A stretch of 64,000 nt of DNA from Serripes groenlandicus (lineage: Eukaryota > Mollusca > Bivalvia > Cardiida > Cardiidae), in assembly GCA_031761405.1 (NCBI GenBank), contig JASEVX010000007.1, positions 35,081,582-35,145,581 on the forward strand, in the 5' to 3' direction. Under the pieces are notes generated by a model that was not told the DNA's origin, searched no databases, and saw only the letters and a list, made by a program, of their open reading frames with translations. Positions 12,231-28,000 of this stretch are shown here, piece by piece. Numbering within the stretch: position 1 is the first letter of the stretch; the number at the start of each line of letters is the position of its first letter. The translations under genes and the position numbers were made by a program.

Positions 12231-12938
12231 TGTATATATGCTCATTTATCTCTTCGTCTTGTAACCGAATGTTAAAGCGGATGTGACCAATGGCGCATTC
12301 AGATTGTTATAACACTACTATGACGTGTGATAGTCGAATCAACGAAACAAATTACATCTTACGACTATCAGTCACCAAGAATGCGGTAAATTAGGACAAT
12401 CTGATAGACCCTAGGGTTCGAACTCTGTTATGGTTAGACAGAGTTCCGTTTGGCAAGGTCCATTCTACTAGACTAGTATTGGTTAATCAGATAGGGATAA
12501 CTGCAATTGTGTTTTTATATACATGTAAATGAATCGATATTTTAAACCGAGAAATTCCGGGTAACAATATGACCATTGATAAAGTCATTTCTTTTTCTTG
12601 TTTATGTGTTAACATACAACTTCAAATACCAATGCAATGTTCATGAACTCCGATAAGCCTCCTTCACATTCCACGATTATAGCAGTTGTGCATGTTCGTA
12701 CAGCAAATGATCTTACAACGTATATAACATTCTGGCCCATCTATGAATGACATTTCTCCGACAACAATGCAAAAGCAAACACCAGACGTCAAAGCATATA
12801 CAGTGTAATGAAATGCATTGATCTATATTACACTTGCAACAAGTTGAAATTGAACAACGATATAGTGAAAACAGCGATATTAAACAAGAACAAATATATG
12901 TTCGTGCTCGTGCACATTTGTCGTGACTTATATGGTCA
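12231..12938. other. Region downstream of the VWDE-like gene
   Basis: The sequence just below 12939 should be the 3'UTR of the minus-strand gene. No clear poly(A) signal was assigned. No other gene is seen. Confidence 0.4.
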
Positions 12939-13041
12939 CTATTCCTTATGAATCCCGAACGTGAATGGACTGGTCTTTGTGTAATTATACTGGACTGTTT
13001 TAGGTACCACATAGTCAACACCTGTTACATCGCCAACTTCC
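12939..13041 (-). CDS. VWDE-like gene exon 28: cytoplasmic tail and stop
   Basis: It joins in phase 2 to complete a Lys codon, then gives EVGDVTGVDYVVPK and TVQYNYTKTSPFTFGIHKE, and stops at TAG 12939-12941. Three tyrosines are available for phosphorylation, but no strict ITIM or ITAM was seen. Confidence 0.82.
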
Positions 13042-16000
13042 CTATTTAAAAAAAAAGTATCAATGTCTATAAGCTAAACGATGACTGAGAAAATATTGTT
13101 TTTATGCATCATAGGCAAACAATATCAGACTGCGTGCATGTGCTGGCTAAATTGGATCTCCAAAGGTCACAAATGCCTTACGGTTGGCCTTACAGAATCC
13201 CGCTCATATTTTGACAGAAACAGTGCCATTAAACCCGCATAATAATATTGTATTCAGATAAACGCCTACGAGGTGGAATATAAACTGTCTTAGATGTTTT
13301 ACATGATGCATTGTTCAAGCCTCTAACTTGTCTAACTTACTTAACTAAAATCTTTGTAAAACAGACAGCATGTCTGGAGATGTAGTTCTTCGAGGACAGA
13401 AGTTCGTTCTTTCGAATCCCGGCGTGTTGACTGCTTACTCTTAATGGAGTTTGTTCCTGTTGGTCATACATACAGGAAAAGCGGTATAACAACTTCTAGT
13501 TGTCAGGTGAAAGATAACAGCAATGCTGTGATTGAATGTCAGCATAATACATATATTTAACATAAAATAACTATTGGTGAATTCCTCAGACGTCTTTCAA
13601 AGATTAAAACACGATAATATCGAGATATGACAACTACTTACTTTCTTGGTCTACATACACATCGCAGACATACACATATACCAATCAGAACTATGAGGGC
13701 TGCAGCTATCCCTGTACAAATAGCTACCAATGGCAGATTGGACCTTTGAGTCTCATGGAAATTACACTCTGAAATATATTAAGGGGTTTGTTCACATATT
13801 AATTGATCATACATACAATTGAAGGTAACATAGCACACTGTTTGTTGCTAATTAATTAGCAATAGCTACAATTTGATAAAGATGTATATGAATGAATGAG
13901 CTATGTTCTGCGTTAACAAACCTTGGCGCAATTGCGACCAGTTTGGTTCCAGCCCAACCTTTGCATTCGCTCAGCTTGATTAAACTATACACTGTTAGCA
14001 TATTAGTCATATATGGTTTTAAAAAACTATAGAACAGTTTGCTTTATGATCCTACGATAAGTGAGATATTCCTGCAACGTCGCTCAAGTATATGCAACCA
14101 TTTATTTATATTGAGTATGGTCTTGCTTAGCTACTGACGCTATGTAAATTAAAATAGTACCACGATTAAAGCAATTATTATATTGTACGAGTACGGTGTA
14201 TAAACTACCTAATAAAGTGCAATGTATGTTTATTTTTAACTTAGCTTAGAGATCGAAAGTGTTGTTTTGATCTTCTTAAAGTTTAATACGCACTATTTGT
14301 CCAACTGAATTGGCTTGAGCTGGGCGAACAGGCCAAGCACTCGTCCTGTACACTGGTCTTGTTCTCCTTTACACATTGTCTACCAATAAAGCACGTATTT
14401 TTCTGTGGAATAAAGACAAATACGTCCAAGAATATGCAAAAACTTATTTTGCTGTTGAAAAACATTGCTCACAATGTGTGCGACTATATATTAAAGATAT
14501 GGGTTTGAATAAAAACAACTATATCCGTTATTGATATTATGGTGGTAAATATTTGAAGTGGACACTTGAATTTGTTTCCCGAGATACTTAGTGAATTGGG
14601 AATAAGCATTTTTATTAATTAATAGATCCCGTTACGTAATTGAAAGTAATCAATTAATCCTCTATGAGTGAAACATTAACCCTCTTTTCGAATTCAAGAA
14701 CACGAGTAACATATAAATTATGTGTAGAAGGTGTTTAAAGTGCGCGCACATTTTCGAAAAAACATACAATATTGACGGTTTATACATGTTTCGGTATATT
14801 GTTGATTATCAGTTTTAACTCTGACAAAAGTTTACAATATCAAAGTAAAGTTCATGAATGTTTTAACAGTATGATACTCACTGATGAAAATACTTATTGC
14901 TACTGTAAGACAGATCGTAACTACTTTTAAAAGAACACACACATACATGTAAATTCCATCTATAAAAGGTATACAGGTCTTCATAAGATAACAACTTGAC
15001 AAAATTACAACAATCTAAAACACTTTACAGAACAAATTGCATCATCGGATGCTATTTAGAAGTGTAGCCTCCATATGTTTAAGCCAATGACTTAAAATGG
15101 TGTATAACCCGCGCAAAATTCATACCCCCAAATCTCCAGTGACAACATACCTTCACAATAACAGTTCGCATTCCAGTCGTGGTAACGTCTTGACAGTTCG
15201 AATCATAGACAATAACCGTCCGAAAATCTCCAAAATGGTAACCATCGTTACTAATAGCAATATCAAATTGTTCTGTAAAGACTTCAAAATCAGCAGTGGA
15301 TCTTTTGTTTCGGTCCGTCTTATCATTAATACAACACACACCATTAAAGATGTCTCTATTCGATCCAAACACTGTAAACTGTTCGCTTTCTTCACTGCCA
15401 TTAATTAAGACCTGTATAATTCGCACAAGATCGATAAGTCAATTAAATGTCAATGACAATTTGTGTTGTCAATTTTGTCGATACTTTATTTTATTATAGC
15501 TAAAAACTTCTTCACAATAGTTTCATTCATAGACCTCCTTAAACCGCAATTCTCAAATATGAAGACAAAATAAATGCCTTAAACATGCCGCGTAACGTAA
15601 ACTCATATCTTGTGACCTCCACATTTCTGTATTGTTTAAAGGAGTTAATCTTTAGAAAAGCAAAGCGTTCTGTATTTTTTCTTAGGCTTTTCCACTCGAA
15701 AACTAATTACCCTTTGTTTTACAGTTTCACTAAAACAAACTCATATCCTTAGTGCAATAATGTATGCGTCATGAAAGTAAGTAACCTTATTGATCAGCCT
15801 TTTCCAGGAACGAACAAAGAATAAGAAGGATAAAGAAGAATAAACTGAACATTTATTAATGTATTAAGTATTTTCTCATCAAATTGAGTCTGCATTTCGA
15901 GTCAACAAAGCGTTTTTTAAAAATGCTACATTCGCTAAGCACACTTCGTCCATGTGCAATTTCTTAAGACGTATAAGTATAAAATGCAACCCAAGAAACA

Positions 16001-19000
16001 TATTAATTGGGTTGATGATGAGACGAGACTGGGGAAATGAAGTCTTAATAATATCGATAACAGTAAGAAGTCCACGCAAGTCTAGTCTTTCGAAGATAGT
16101 TAACTGTTTAGATACTCTGAATGCAACTTGACAGTGAAGGCTCTGTAGGACGAGACAGCACTTTCTGGAGAGGTATACCAAGTCGTAAGTACATGCATAT
16201 GCAGCAAGACCCTATTTTGCCTGACGCGTCGTATTTCACGTATTTATTAACATTACATCCCTAATGGCTTCGGTAATTTACTTATAAAAACGGCATTCAT
16301 TATTTTCATTTAGGGTCGATGATTTACGACAGAAGGCATAAGAGATCGGGTTTCTTCGTGGACCATTCGAAGGCCATTATATTTCAACAAACTCATGAAA
16401 AAACCCGATCTCTTACTACTTCATAGTGGTAAAAGTTGAGTCAATTGTTCGCGTTTAAGAGTTGCACACACTCATGTAAATGGTTTTATAAAACATTTAG
16501 TAACTCAATTCTTACCTGGCATCTGTTTTATATAACAAAGGTTAAAAAAGTCACATTATATTAAATGGATAAAATAAAACATGCTTTTATGAATCCCCAC
16601 TTAAAGAAATGAATATCACTTCAACGGTTCGCTAGACATTTGAAAATGTGCACATAAAAAATGATAGTTGATATTGCTCAAAAGAAAATATCATTAAAAA
16701 ACCCGAAAATAATTAACTTTATTATATAACCTATAAATAGACGCCTTTTCATTGGCTAAAAAGTAATTTTTTAGAAAAAATATCTAGCGATATTGACCGT
16801 TTTTTTCTGATATTGACCCGATTTATTCTGATATTGACCAGTTTTATAAATAGTAACAGGGGAAGACCGGGGAATCCCACGAGCCGCCTATTAATATCCT
16901 TCGCCTTTATCCGTACGTTACGGAATTTTCCGAGGTGCGTTCCGAATGACCACGGAAACTTCCGAGTGGTCATTCCGGTGACGTAATTTTTTTTAAATGA
17001 CGTCATGCACGTGCATTACCAACATTTTAGACGCCCGTTTTAGACTGTTATCATGTCAAAAACGTACTGTTATCATGAGACAGAAATTTATACAACATAC
17101 AACAGAAATGTTCCTTGAGTGGTCCTCTGTTTTCTTTTCAGTTGATTAATATCAAAACAATATGATAAATTAAGGGTTATATAATAAAACAGTTATGGAC
17201 TTTTCAGCTGTTATACATGATGTTGATATGCACCAAAAAAATCATTATTGACCTCGGCTATCGCCTCGATCAATAATGAATTTTTTGGTGCATATCACAT
17301 CATGTATAACAGCTGAAAAGTCCATAATTGTATAATATCTACCCGTTTCGTTACACTCTCCATTTCCGCTACAGTTTCTTGTGCAGGACATTAACTTGAA
17401 CTTAAGAATATCCACTTTGTGCTCTTCAACGTACTTTGGGTCCTTCTTGTTGTAAGTTTCAATTATTTCTATTAAGGAATCAGGATAAACGTCAGCCCAA
17501 CTGTCGTCACCCTCTTCCTACAAGTAAAATTACCATAACTAAGGATCATTTTATACTAATATTTATAATCAAATTAATTATTCAATAATAGTTCCGATCC
17601 CAAAAAACCCGGAGCACTATAGCCAAGCCCATAAAAGTAAGACATTCAACCATGCGAGTTAAAATGAAACATGTCGTTAACTAATTGAGAAAAAATGCAA
17701 TGTCGTGAAATCGCCATACTCTATTCATAAGATGCTTTAAACATTTGGTTTAAAATAAGGACAACAATTTACCTAAAAAAGGAAATAATGAAATTTGGTT
17801 TTTACAATTCGGAGATAATACCCGTTGAACGATCAGGGTCGCTAACATTTGATATGTATATACATCATTTTGACGTCATTTGACGTCAATATCACGAGCC
17901 TTCATTCGATATGCATATACATATTTAAAGCCTTGACGTCAGAGATCCCTCGAGATATCAACAATTCATCTCCAAAGGTAAGGAACTACCTAAACAATCT
18001 GTTTCTTTTTCATTGATTGTGAAACTTGTTTCGGCAGGTCTTATAAATTACTTTCAATATCGACTACATACACGAGGCCTTAGCCAGTGCTCAGGCAAAG
18101 CTGAAATATCCAAACGGTTAGTCCTGCTCTCATGGGAATCGGCATTGGATTTCGATACTTTTTTTGCACTCATTCTAATCAGAATACATGCTTGAAGATT
18201 GGTTTGTTGGAAGGCAAATGTTGTCATTTTTTGCCACTCACAATGTTAACCACACTATCTTGAAACCATGAATTCAAAAAGGTCAATTACTTAAATCACG
18301 TTTCCTCATCTATATGTTTTTTTCTTTTAAGCTTTTTTTATAGCAAAAACAACTAGTTATGATGATGATACTGTAAATTCAGACAATATAAAGACAATGT
18401 TTTGTTTTATTTTACATTTAAACTGTGTTGCATACCTTGCCAATTAGAAGCATAGGGATCATTTGTGCTAATAAAATGAAAGGCTCATACCGATACATCG
18501 AAGGTGCACTCCTGAACAGTTTCTTCTAAGTCTATACCAATCAAACGGTGTTTGAATGCAGTGACAGTAGGGTGACCAAGTATAACTCTTCTACAGATGG
18601 ATTCTGCTTCACCTTCGGTTATGTCCCTTTTTGTACGCTTAAATTCCTGCGAGTGTTGTGCAAATAAATCATTTTTAAACTTGTTTAGCACATGCGCTTG
18701 TAGATTACTATGTATTTATATAATTATGTTTAGCTCTCATCAATAAGAAAACGTACAACATGAATCGTGTATGCTTTATCGAAAGCATTTATTTTTTACT
18801 CGAGATGTAGACAAGCGTAAGTGGTTTCTTTGAAATTCTTTGATTTGCGCCAACAGACACATTTGTGTCTTTAATGGCATTGTATTTATATTAAAACAAA
18901 AGAATGGTAAATCATCAAAGAAACCGGACTGTTGAATTATCCAATGAAATAACTGAAATAATACTTCGCATCTCTTGTCTCCAAGACAGGCATGATGAAA

Positions 19001-22000
19001 CACACTAACACATCGATTTCAAGTTTGATCAAAAGTAGTATTTTACTAAATAAATTGACAAAGGCATGTATGTTAAAATGACTCATTTATCAAAACAGTG
19101 TTATTAGGCACACATTTATGTTTGAAGTCACTCATATTGTTAGAATATTAAACATACCTCTTTTCTGGCAAGTAAATTACCACGGACTCCACTTAAAAGA
19201 GATCGACGGTGTATCTCTTTTCCATTGTGGCTCTCATAAGTTAAACACTGTAAGTCTACTGTCACCTCTGCCAACGGACATTTTAGATGCAGTGATGCAG
19301 AACAAATCGAAATAGGTACTTGATCTCCGGATCGATTACAAGCACAAAACAGACTATTTCCCCATCGTGGAACTACGTCAATGTTTACCTTCAAATAATT
19401 CCATTCGTAACTTTGTATTCTGAAAGTGGTGGTAGAAAGAACATTTAATATAATCATTCTAGATATCCAATGAAAATTGAATTCAAATGGACAAATGAAT
19501 AGCGTTTCAGATATTCTCACAAGCCATTGGTGTAACGTTCATCACATCGTCATTTTCACAGGAAAGTCAGTGTAGAAGCAATACTGATATGTGCTGATGA
19601 TGAGACCATTTCATTACTTCCTATGCGTTTACAATCGGTTTTTAGAGATTATTCTTTGTCAAAATACCGCGATTTTAACACCAGGTTTCACATATATAAT
19701 GATCAACGAATACATACCTCCATTCATTTGAAAATTCGACGTGATAATGGCGGCCTGTATGTTTTGTAGGATAATAATCACTTGAATTTCTCTTTCGTAA
19801 ATCGTTTGTTGCGTTGTTGTCATAGTAACCACACAGGCCTTCTGTAGCTTTATAATCCTTTGGTGCCATGTATATGTTAACATTCATTAGATTGTTGTAA
19901 TTCGGATGTGGTCGTATCGTTATATCGAGATATGTTCCAATTGGTGTATAAACCTAATAACAATGATATATAAGTGATACGTAGATCTGATAGAAAACTG
20001 AACATGTACCTGCATGCTTGATTAAATGAGCGGCTCTTAACAAATAACGCATTTGCTTCCAGAATAAATCAGTCAGCGCATCATCGCAGTCTGATTTGAC
20101 TATGTACTCTTCGCCAGATAGTCTACAGGGTAATAGCAACATTTTAAAGCAGTATATACTTGGATACTTTGAGCATACATGTTAGGTTAGGTTTCCTGGA
20201 ACATCTGTTGTCATATCAAATGACGCTATGCAAATCCTTTCGAAACGTATTGTCGATAATTGATTTATCAAGTAAATACCATTACATGTTAACAAGACTA
20301 TCATATTGTTTATTTGATTTGTGAAATCTTCTCATTTGTCTCGTTGATTTTCATCGTAAATTAAAGAAAACAAATAAATTCCAAATAAATAGGTACAATG
20401 AAACTAGTCAACTAAGATTAATATAACAATACCTGATATCGACGTTCATTTTCTTTATTCACCACAAGAATACCGTTATCTGTACACGAGGTGTAACCAA
20501 TAAACTTTGTATCCCCACAAAGGCTAATCAGAAAAACATCACCTCCTGCCCTGACGGCGACCGCGCATGCACAATACGCTCTTCCACGGTTACAGATAAC
20601 TGTTTTCATTTGAACCTGTAACAATAACGGTTTAGTTAAGTATTTTACAAAAGACGAATGCTTTCTTCAAACTTCTTCTATTCAAAATGGATTTCTGGGT
20701 GTATATCAACAAAAACACACGATATTGCGGTATATAGGTTTATACTGTTGATAGTTCAGAATAGCTATATAGTCCGTTTATCATTTTATTTGATAAGACT
20801 TTAAGCTTGACAATTTTTAAAAATACACTTTTATTTCTATCAAAATTATACCTAAATAAACTTTAGGGAAAAATAATTATCATTTCCTTTCGATTAATAT
20901 CTTTTTACGCGTAAAGCGGTTTATAATAACAGACTTCTTGTGTTAAAATTTGAAGCATTATCACATCTTATCGATTAAATTTCAGTCTAAAGCTTTGTTA
21001 CCATGGCGTCATCCAAGTAACACGAAATGCATGCAAAGTTTGATTTCGGTGTCAATATACGCCAGTCAAAACGCATACGATGATATAAGACGCAATATTG
21101 TCAACAGACGATGATACGCGTCGATCAAGATCTCTAGGAACGCGACGTTATGCGATGTTTGGGATATTACAGATGTCAGCCCTGGGACTGTTCAGTGAAC
21201 AATTAAGACAACACATACTGTTTTAAGTAGAAATATTCCCAATGCGGTTACTTCTGGATTTTTCTCTATGGATCTCTTTATAAGAGATATCGTTCTCTAA
21301 TGTATTTCTTGTTCTTGCAACAATGTATCTAATACCTATGGCGTTCGATCAAGCTTATTGTAATGACATTTGTGTGATATATACGAGTATTTAAACGCAA
21401 GAGAACATAAGACATACTTACTTCTATTTCGTATGCGAAGTTACGGTATAATATAAATTCACCTTGAATCTGGTGCTCATATGGACTAAAATGAAAAAAT
21501 GGAATAATATTTGTTTATTAATAAATCAATAGATCTACGTAAGGAAGACTGGTGCAACAATAATGTGCAACAATAATAATCAGATTGTTAACGTAACTAG
21601 TATTTAAAGCGATTTGAAATGCCAATATTGTTATTTATTTATACAATGTTTGACTGAAGCAGGCTGGTAAAATGACAAAGGTGCACAATTGAATTTTGTT
21701 ACCGTTGACAATGTCTCATTATGATCGTTGTATAAACAAGTTTCATATTAAATGTTCTAGTCAGATTTTGTTTAAGTTGAAAATTTGCTTTCAAGTTTAA
21801 ACAAATCCATTTTTGGATAAGAACGATGAACATTATGTTGATTGCGAAAACTATTAACACGTCAAATGGCTGTAGATATCTGTTTCGTACATATATGTTA
21901 TTGAACCTTTGAAGATTACATATCGATTTGGAGTCATATTGCATCTGCTTTCAATGATGACTGAATCTGTTGCATACACAGTCAAACCAAAGCATTCATT

Positions 22001-25000
22001 GTTCGTCTGCATGCACGGCTTTAATAACGCAAACGTTGAAGTATAAAATTAAACGTACTCCTGAATGAACAACTTTACATCCCAGTCACGTTAATTACAT
22101 GATATAAAGATGCTTTCTAAGCATCGGCTTATTTCCTGTTTTGCATGTGACGCTAGGAAATCTTGCAGAAACGAGATAAATGATGACTTAACTTATTCGG
22201 TTGGGTTTAATATTCTTGAAACATTACTTAAGAGTCTGTCAGGACCGTATTAAAAAATGCAACGCTTTTTCGAACACGAACGTTCTGAGGCATTGTGAAC
22301 AGTCTGGATCGGAATAGATATTCCGGCGTGGATAGATGATACAAGTTCCTTCCCTTAACAATAGTTAGCATTCGAAAATGATTTCAAGACACAATGTGAA
22401 AGAAGATCGACAACGTTTTGGTCAGCCACGAATCATGACGCCAAGTGTGGACGCCAAGACAGGACGCCAATATACGACAATGTCATCCTACTTTTCGTTT
22501 CCTAAAGCGCTACTGTCAGCGCAAGACGAACTATCGGAAATGTGATAACACCATTACTATCACAGTTTATTTAAAAACGTATGTGACGTTTAATTAAAAA
22601 GCCCGTTACATTTTTATTTATATATAGGCATGCAATATGTCCGTGCACTTTTAGACGTAGTCAAAATAAACTCGGTCTATATTAAGAAAGTACTGTTTCT
22701 GTCCATACTGTTCAATTTCTTGCGAGTCATGCCGTTAAAACTGTTGAGTGTCCGTCTTTGACAATGTCACAACAAGAGTATATAAAAAACGAGCCTGACA
22801 AAGCATTCCTCACGCTTTTACAAGATTGGAATAACGTGAATAAACAAACACAAAAATAACTCACTACTTATCAGCTGTTTTCATATGAGGATCAACATGT
22901 GAGTAGCACAATTTATACATGGTTTCATCGTTGTGGGTTACATGAACCTATAAAAAAAACTTTATTCTAGTGTTATCGTATGTATTTAACATCGACTGCG
23001 AAAGAAGTTTGCAGCAGATATTAATCACACTCGATGTATGCTTCTTCGATACTAACCCCGTATTAGTACCCTTTGTGATTAAAACTTTTTCAAATGCATA
23101 ACCAGCTCATCATAAGATAAGAATAGGGACCTTTTGATACGAGGGGCAATACTCTATAACCCTATTACCATTGTCTTCAACACTAATACTTAGCATACAT
23201 ATAGCATATATATAGCTAATTATATGTGTTACAATATAGTAAAGTATACTTCTTTTGAAATTGCCAGTCTAGTGTTTTATGTTTCAGAGTAGAACGATTG
23301 AAGTATAAGTCGTCTATTAAATTTAGGATTATACAAAACAGACCCTTAGTCGTACATTTGTTCAATGCATTAGAATATAATATGTGTCACCGTGTATATA
23401 CATGTATTGAATTAATCTAAACATTATTGAGAAATGACGTTCTATGTTTGATATGAGGTACATGCAATTTAATCGAAAATGTTGAACATTTCTCAAATAA
23501 CACATATTCTAAAGGAAAATGGGTACATTAAAACGGCATTACTTTGCATTTATCTCCTTCAAATCAGATCGTCAATACCTATCCCAAGTAAGTCGTTAAA
23601 CACTACGTAACGAACTGTTTTGTAGAGAAGCGTATACTATAAATCAATAAGTTCCTCCCACCACAACTCATAAACAATTGAATGTAACTGCCGTTTGCAA
23701 TACAAAAGGTTTTGATGTACTAAGACGTTATATTATAAAATACACCAAAATGCAATTGATTATAGAACTTGGGATTTACCCTGATGAACTTGCAATCAAC
23801 AGTCCGATAAGTCAAATAAGTATTTCTGAAGCATGCTGATATACTTTTGGTCTTAATAAAACGTGTACAATTAAGCAACATATGGACTAAATGCTTTGTA
23901 ATTGAATTTAAAACATACAGCGATATCCTGAAGCTGATACGATTTCCATATGCTGTGTCCATAATCATCGGTGATAAGTTGTAAACGAAAGAAGTACTTG
24001 TCATTATAATTGACATCTTCAGTCGTGATGTTAAACTCGTACATGGATAATTTCCATTGTTCGTGTTCTTTAAATGCCTACAATTAAAAGAAAATATTTC
24101 ACAATACGTATGCTTGAATCAATATCACTTTTTGTTTTAAATGGTTAAGTCAGTTCAATATTGGACCTCATCAAGCCACTTTCATTTAAAAAAAAGTACA
24201 TGCACTTGAAACATCGAACGATATTTAACAAATATTCTATCAAAAGTATTGATCGATTATTAATTATCAACTGTTTATCAAGCTTTTAAATATTATTCCT
24301 GTACATGTGAGTAAGATATTACCTTTAACTGACTTCCACATTTAGGCCTGGATTGTACAGACAACAGATCACTGTATTCGCATTTAACTTTGTCAACAGG
24401 TTTCATGTATACACTTTTTGAGCAGTCCTGTATATTCGGATTAGCATATAGGCACCCAATTGGAACAGTAGGTTCGAAACGAACGGTTGCCATAGAACCC
24501 TTCCTTATCACAACCGACGTCTCATGAATCTGGAAGTGATAAAGATGTCGATTAAGAAAAAACAATTTCGAGAAATTCAGATTCAGATTCGATTTTCACC
24601 GAATTAACGAATTTATTAAAAACAAGCGATGGAACTGCTTTTAAAAAATATGGTCTCCTTGCTGCTTTCTTTTATTAGAAAACCGAGTGCACTTATAGTC
24701 TATCATCTAGATGCCACATAAAAATCATATATTTGTGCACATGTTGTTCCATTTAAGAAACGAATCATTGAGCAAATATTTGCCACTCAAAACGTATCCG
24801 TCAAATGTTTCAAAAGGCTTCATCATTGATATTTTTATAATATTGTATAAGAATGTATTTTTCAAAAAAAATTAAATGCACGTTTAGACAATGCAGAATA
24901 TATGTCGCCTTAAACTAGCTGGAATGTTAATACTGTTGTCAATATATATGAAACCAAATACTGGAGATTAGAAATAGGTGTACTTAATAATGTAAGTCCG

Positions 25001-28000
25001 AATAATGTCAGAACATTTGCTAAATTATGGGTATTATTCCGGATACAAAGTAGTAGTGTATATATCCATATTATCATATTTGTACTGCATCTACAAGGTA
25101 AATGTGTGTACTGTTTGTTAATATAAATTCAATTTGTGTTTATTTATCAGGAGAAATTGTAATTATTAGATAAATGTCCTTTCTTTCTCTAGTATTGGTG
25201 TATTAACATTGTTAAGGTCATGTTTACAGGCAAGAAAAGCACAAATGAAACTAGTTTACACATTGTACTGTTTTCATTATGTTTATAGGCATCAAGTGTA
25301 ATCACAAAAATCAATTTCACTATTTAACGAGATACAGACATTTAGGTCTTTAGAAGAATTCGGTCGATATAGTATTATCGGAAACTGTAGAACGTCGCCT
25401 GTTGTCCTCCCGTTTCCTCCATCATATATGCCTATTCAACTTGGAAGTTAATAGATTCATTCCCGATTGAATCATTGTTTGAACGTCGTTTAGCGATATA
25501 TGACATGTAAACAAATCACGGATTTCTTAAGTAATTCGATGGGATTCAATACATGATGAATTCAATAACTAAGTCGATGCAAAGGTTTCGGCTTTTTGCA
25601 CATCTGTCCTGCTCCGAAAGATCAATTATAGCATGAAAGAAATAATCATTTATTTTATTGATTTTCGAAGATAAAAATGAACCATTGAAAAGCATGAGAT
25701 TAAATGATTATCACTCATGACTTCTATAAAACACTGAAACCAATTAATATCTTATATTTTGTCTGCAAATTAAGTTGTCAAAGAAAAGTTTCTTCATATG
25801 TTCCTTGAAAACAACATTATTTGGTCCGATGTGAAAGAATGGTAACGTTTATTTTCATAGCAATAGTAAGTGGCTTTAACTACGGGAAATACATCTCGTC
25901 CATTATTCTAGTCTTATTGCCTTTAAATGCATTTCTCTTTTAAAGAGAGGTAAGAGCATCCATAATTCGAAAAATTTATCTTGGCTGTGTTAGATCGAAG
26001 CCTTCAGTAATGTGTGCAGTGTTTAGGAGACAAATATAGAAACCGCGTTGACGTACCTTTATACCTGCAAAAAAAGCATTACTTTTTACCATTTCAGTTT
26101 TGTAACCACTTTCTGACGACGAGAACTGTATTCCACACTGTATCTGTTGACAAAAAAAAGGAAACGGTATAGAGAACTGCAATTTCGGTTGTTTATTAAA
26201 ACAGGTTAGAAATGAAAAATGTCAGCATTTAGTTATCGAAAGTTTTATACTAATTATATTTGTATGAATATAATTATTTCGAACCATCACTTTGAATGTA
26301 AAATTCGAAAATGCATGTAAAGTACTACACATTCTTACTTCTATTCCTAGCGACACGTTTTGGTTAAGCAATGTTTGTTCTGTCAGTCTTGAAACATTTA
26401 CAGAAGGGCCATACGCATCCAATAGATCGCCGTTGATGAACCTAGATAAGAAAGAATACGTGATGTACTATAAATAGAAACATAATATTTAGCCTTTTAT
26501 TAGTGTTCGGGGATGAGCATAACCAAACGTATGAAGAAATATTTACGATATTAATGGAAATGTGATTGCAATATGTTTCGTTTAATATGAATATTGAAGG
26601 CGATCAGCGTGGAAGAACATATTACCATATACTTAAAACATGGTAATGGGGAATTTAAGCCCCAACGTATTAGGTATACTATAATAAACGATACCGTTAT
26701 TAGAATAATCTGCAAGAACCACCAACTAACTGAAAGGATTGTTATTTGACATATTGATATATAAATGCTGTTGATACAAGATGAAACGCTATGTACAATT
26801 TATTAAATATTCAACAATATATCTGGAGTGTTCATAATTATGCAACTGGCTCATTCCATTCTTTAAGGTATAACTAGTAATTACATTTGTCATTGACGTC
26901 ATCTAAATCACTTTTCACTTTCACTTCTAGCATTACACGTGATATCGGCACGTACTATTTCGTTGTTTTTTAATGCTTAAATAGTTTTAATCAAGAAAAT
27001 ATTGACCAAACATATTTTAGTTTTTATATCTCACCAGTATGTCGTGAAAAATAGACCATTTGGTAAGTGTTCCTTGTCATCAAACTCGCAGTAGAATACA
27101 AGAAACGGGTGATATATCTTTGTATTTTCCGCGTTGAATCGATAGTCATATTCAAGGTCAACCCTAACATTTAAGTCTCCAACACTGACACCAATGGGGG
27201 CTTCATCGAAATCTATCCATAGATAAATAAATTAAATCATTTACAGTTTAAAAATATATTTCAAAAGTACTACTTTAGATCATTAAAGCCTACTTACCCG
27301 CTCAATTAAAGACACACTTTCGCAAAGACGTAGAAGAAGTTTAAAAAGTGAATGAGGTCAGAGATCAATCGATCGTATTTCTTTTGCAAAGCTCTTTAGT
27401 ATGTCATTGGTTACAGGCGAACTTGCATTATATATTGTTGACAAATGAATACCACCAACGTATTGATAATACTTACCGCTCAGTCCTTGGATTCTTGGAC
27501 TATCTAGAAAAAAAAAAGATTCTTTCATAATTCGAACGTTTTTTTCAAAGACACTTGTATCTTGAAAAACACAATTGTTAAAATTCCAAATTAAAATACC
27601 ACCAGATAAGCCTAAAACTGAAGGTTTTATATTTTAAAGACAATTAAGTGATACACTGTATATATATATATTCAGAATTTAAACCATAGTATATAATATG
27701 CTATGATGCTGTTCTTGTAAATTTAACTCGTTTAATGAATACATATCAAGATTAGACAAGACAATACAAATCCAACCGCATGGTCATTTTTTATAGATGT
27801 AATATCGTCGAGGTGACCTTGACATTTGATCTACTTCAGTGACACGCGAACCAATCCAAGCTCTCTTTATACTGGACCTGTGTGAAAAGTATGAAGGAAT
27901 TCCGTTCTCAAATTGAAGTGCTTCACCGATGATGTTATTTCGGACATACATAATAAAATCACTGTGACCTTGACCTGAACCTGTGTAAGAAGGAATTCCG

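Noticed and set aside
15879..16181. Missing EGF exon of the VWDE-like gene
   Set aside because: A possible acceptor near 16165 opens a phase-1 frame, but it lacks a CxC pattern and hits a stop within about 20 codons.
16508..16522. Tiny exon with a GTAAGA donor
   Set aside because: Only 7 bp between AG and GT, and the phase does not repair the 17343 to 15411 junction.
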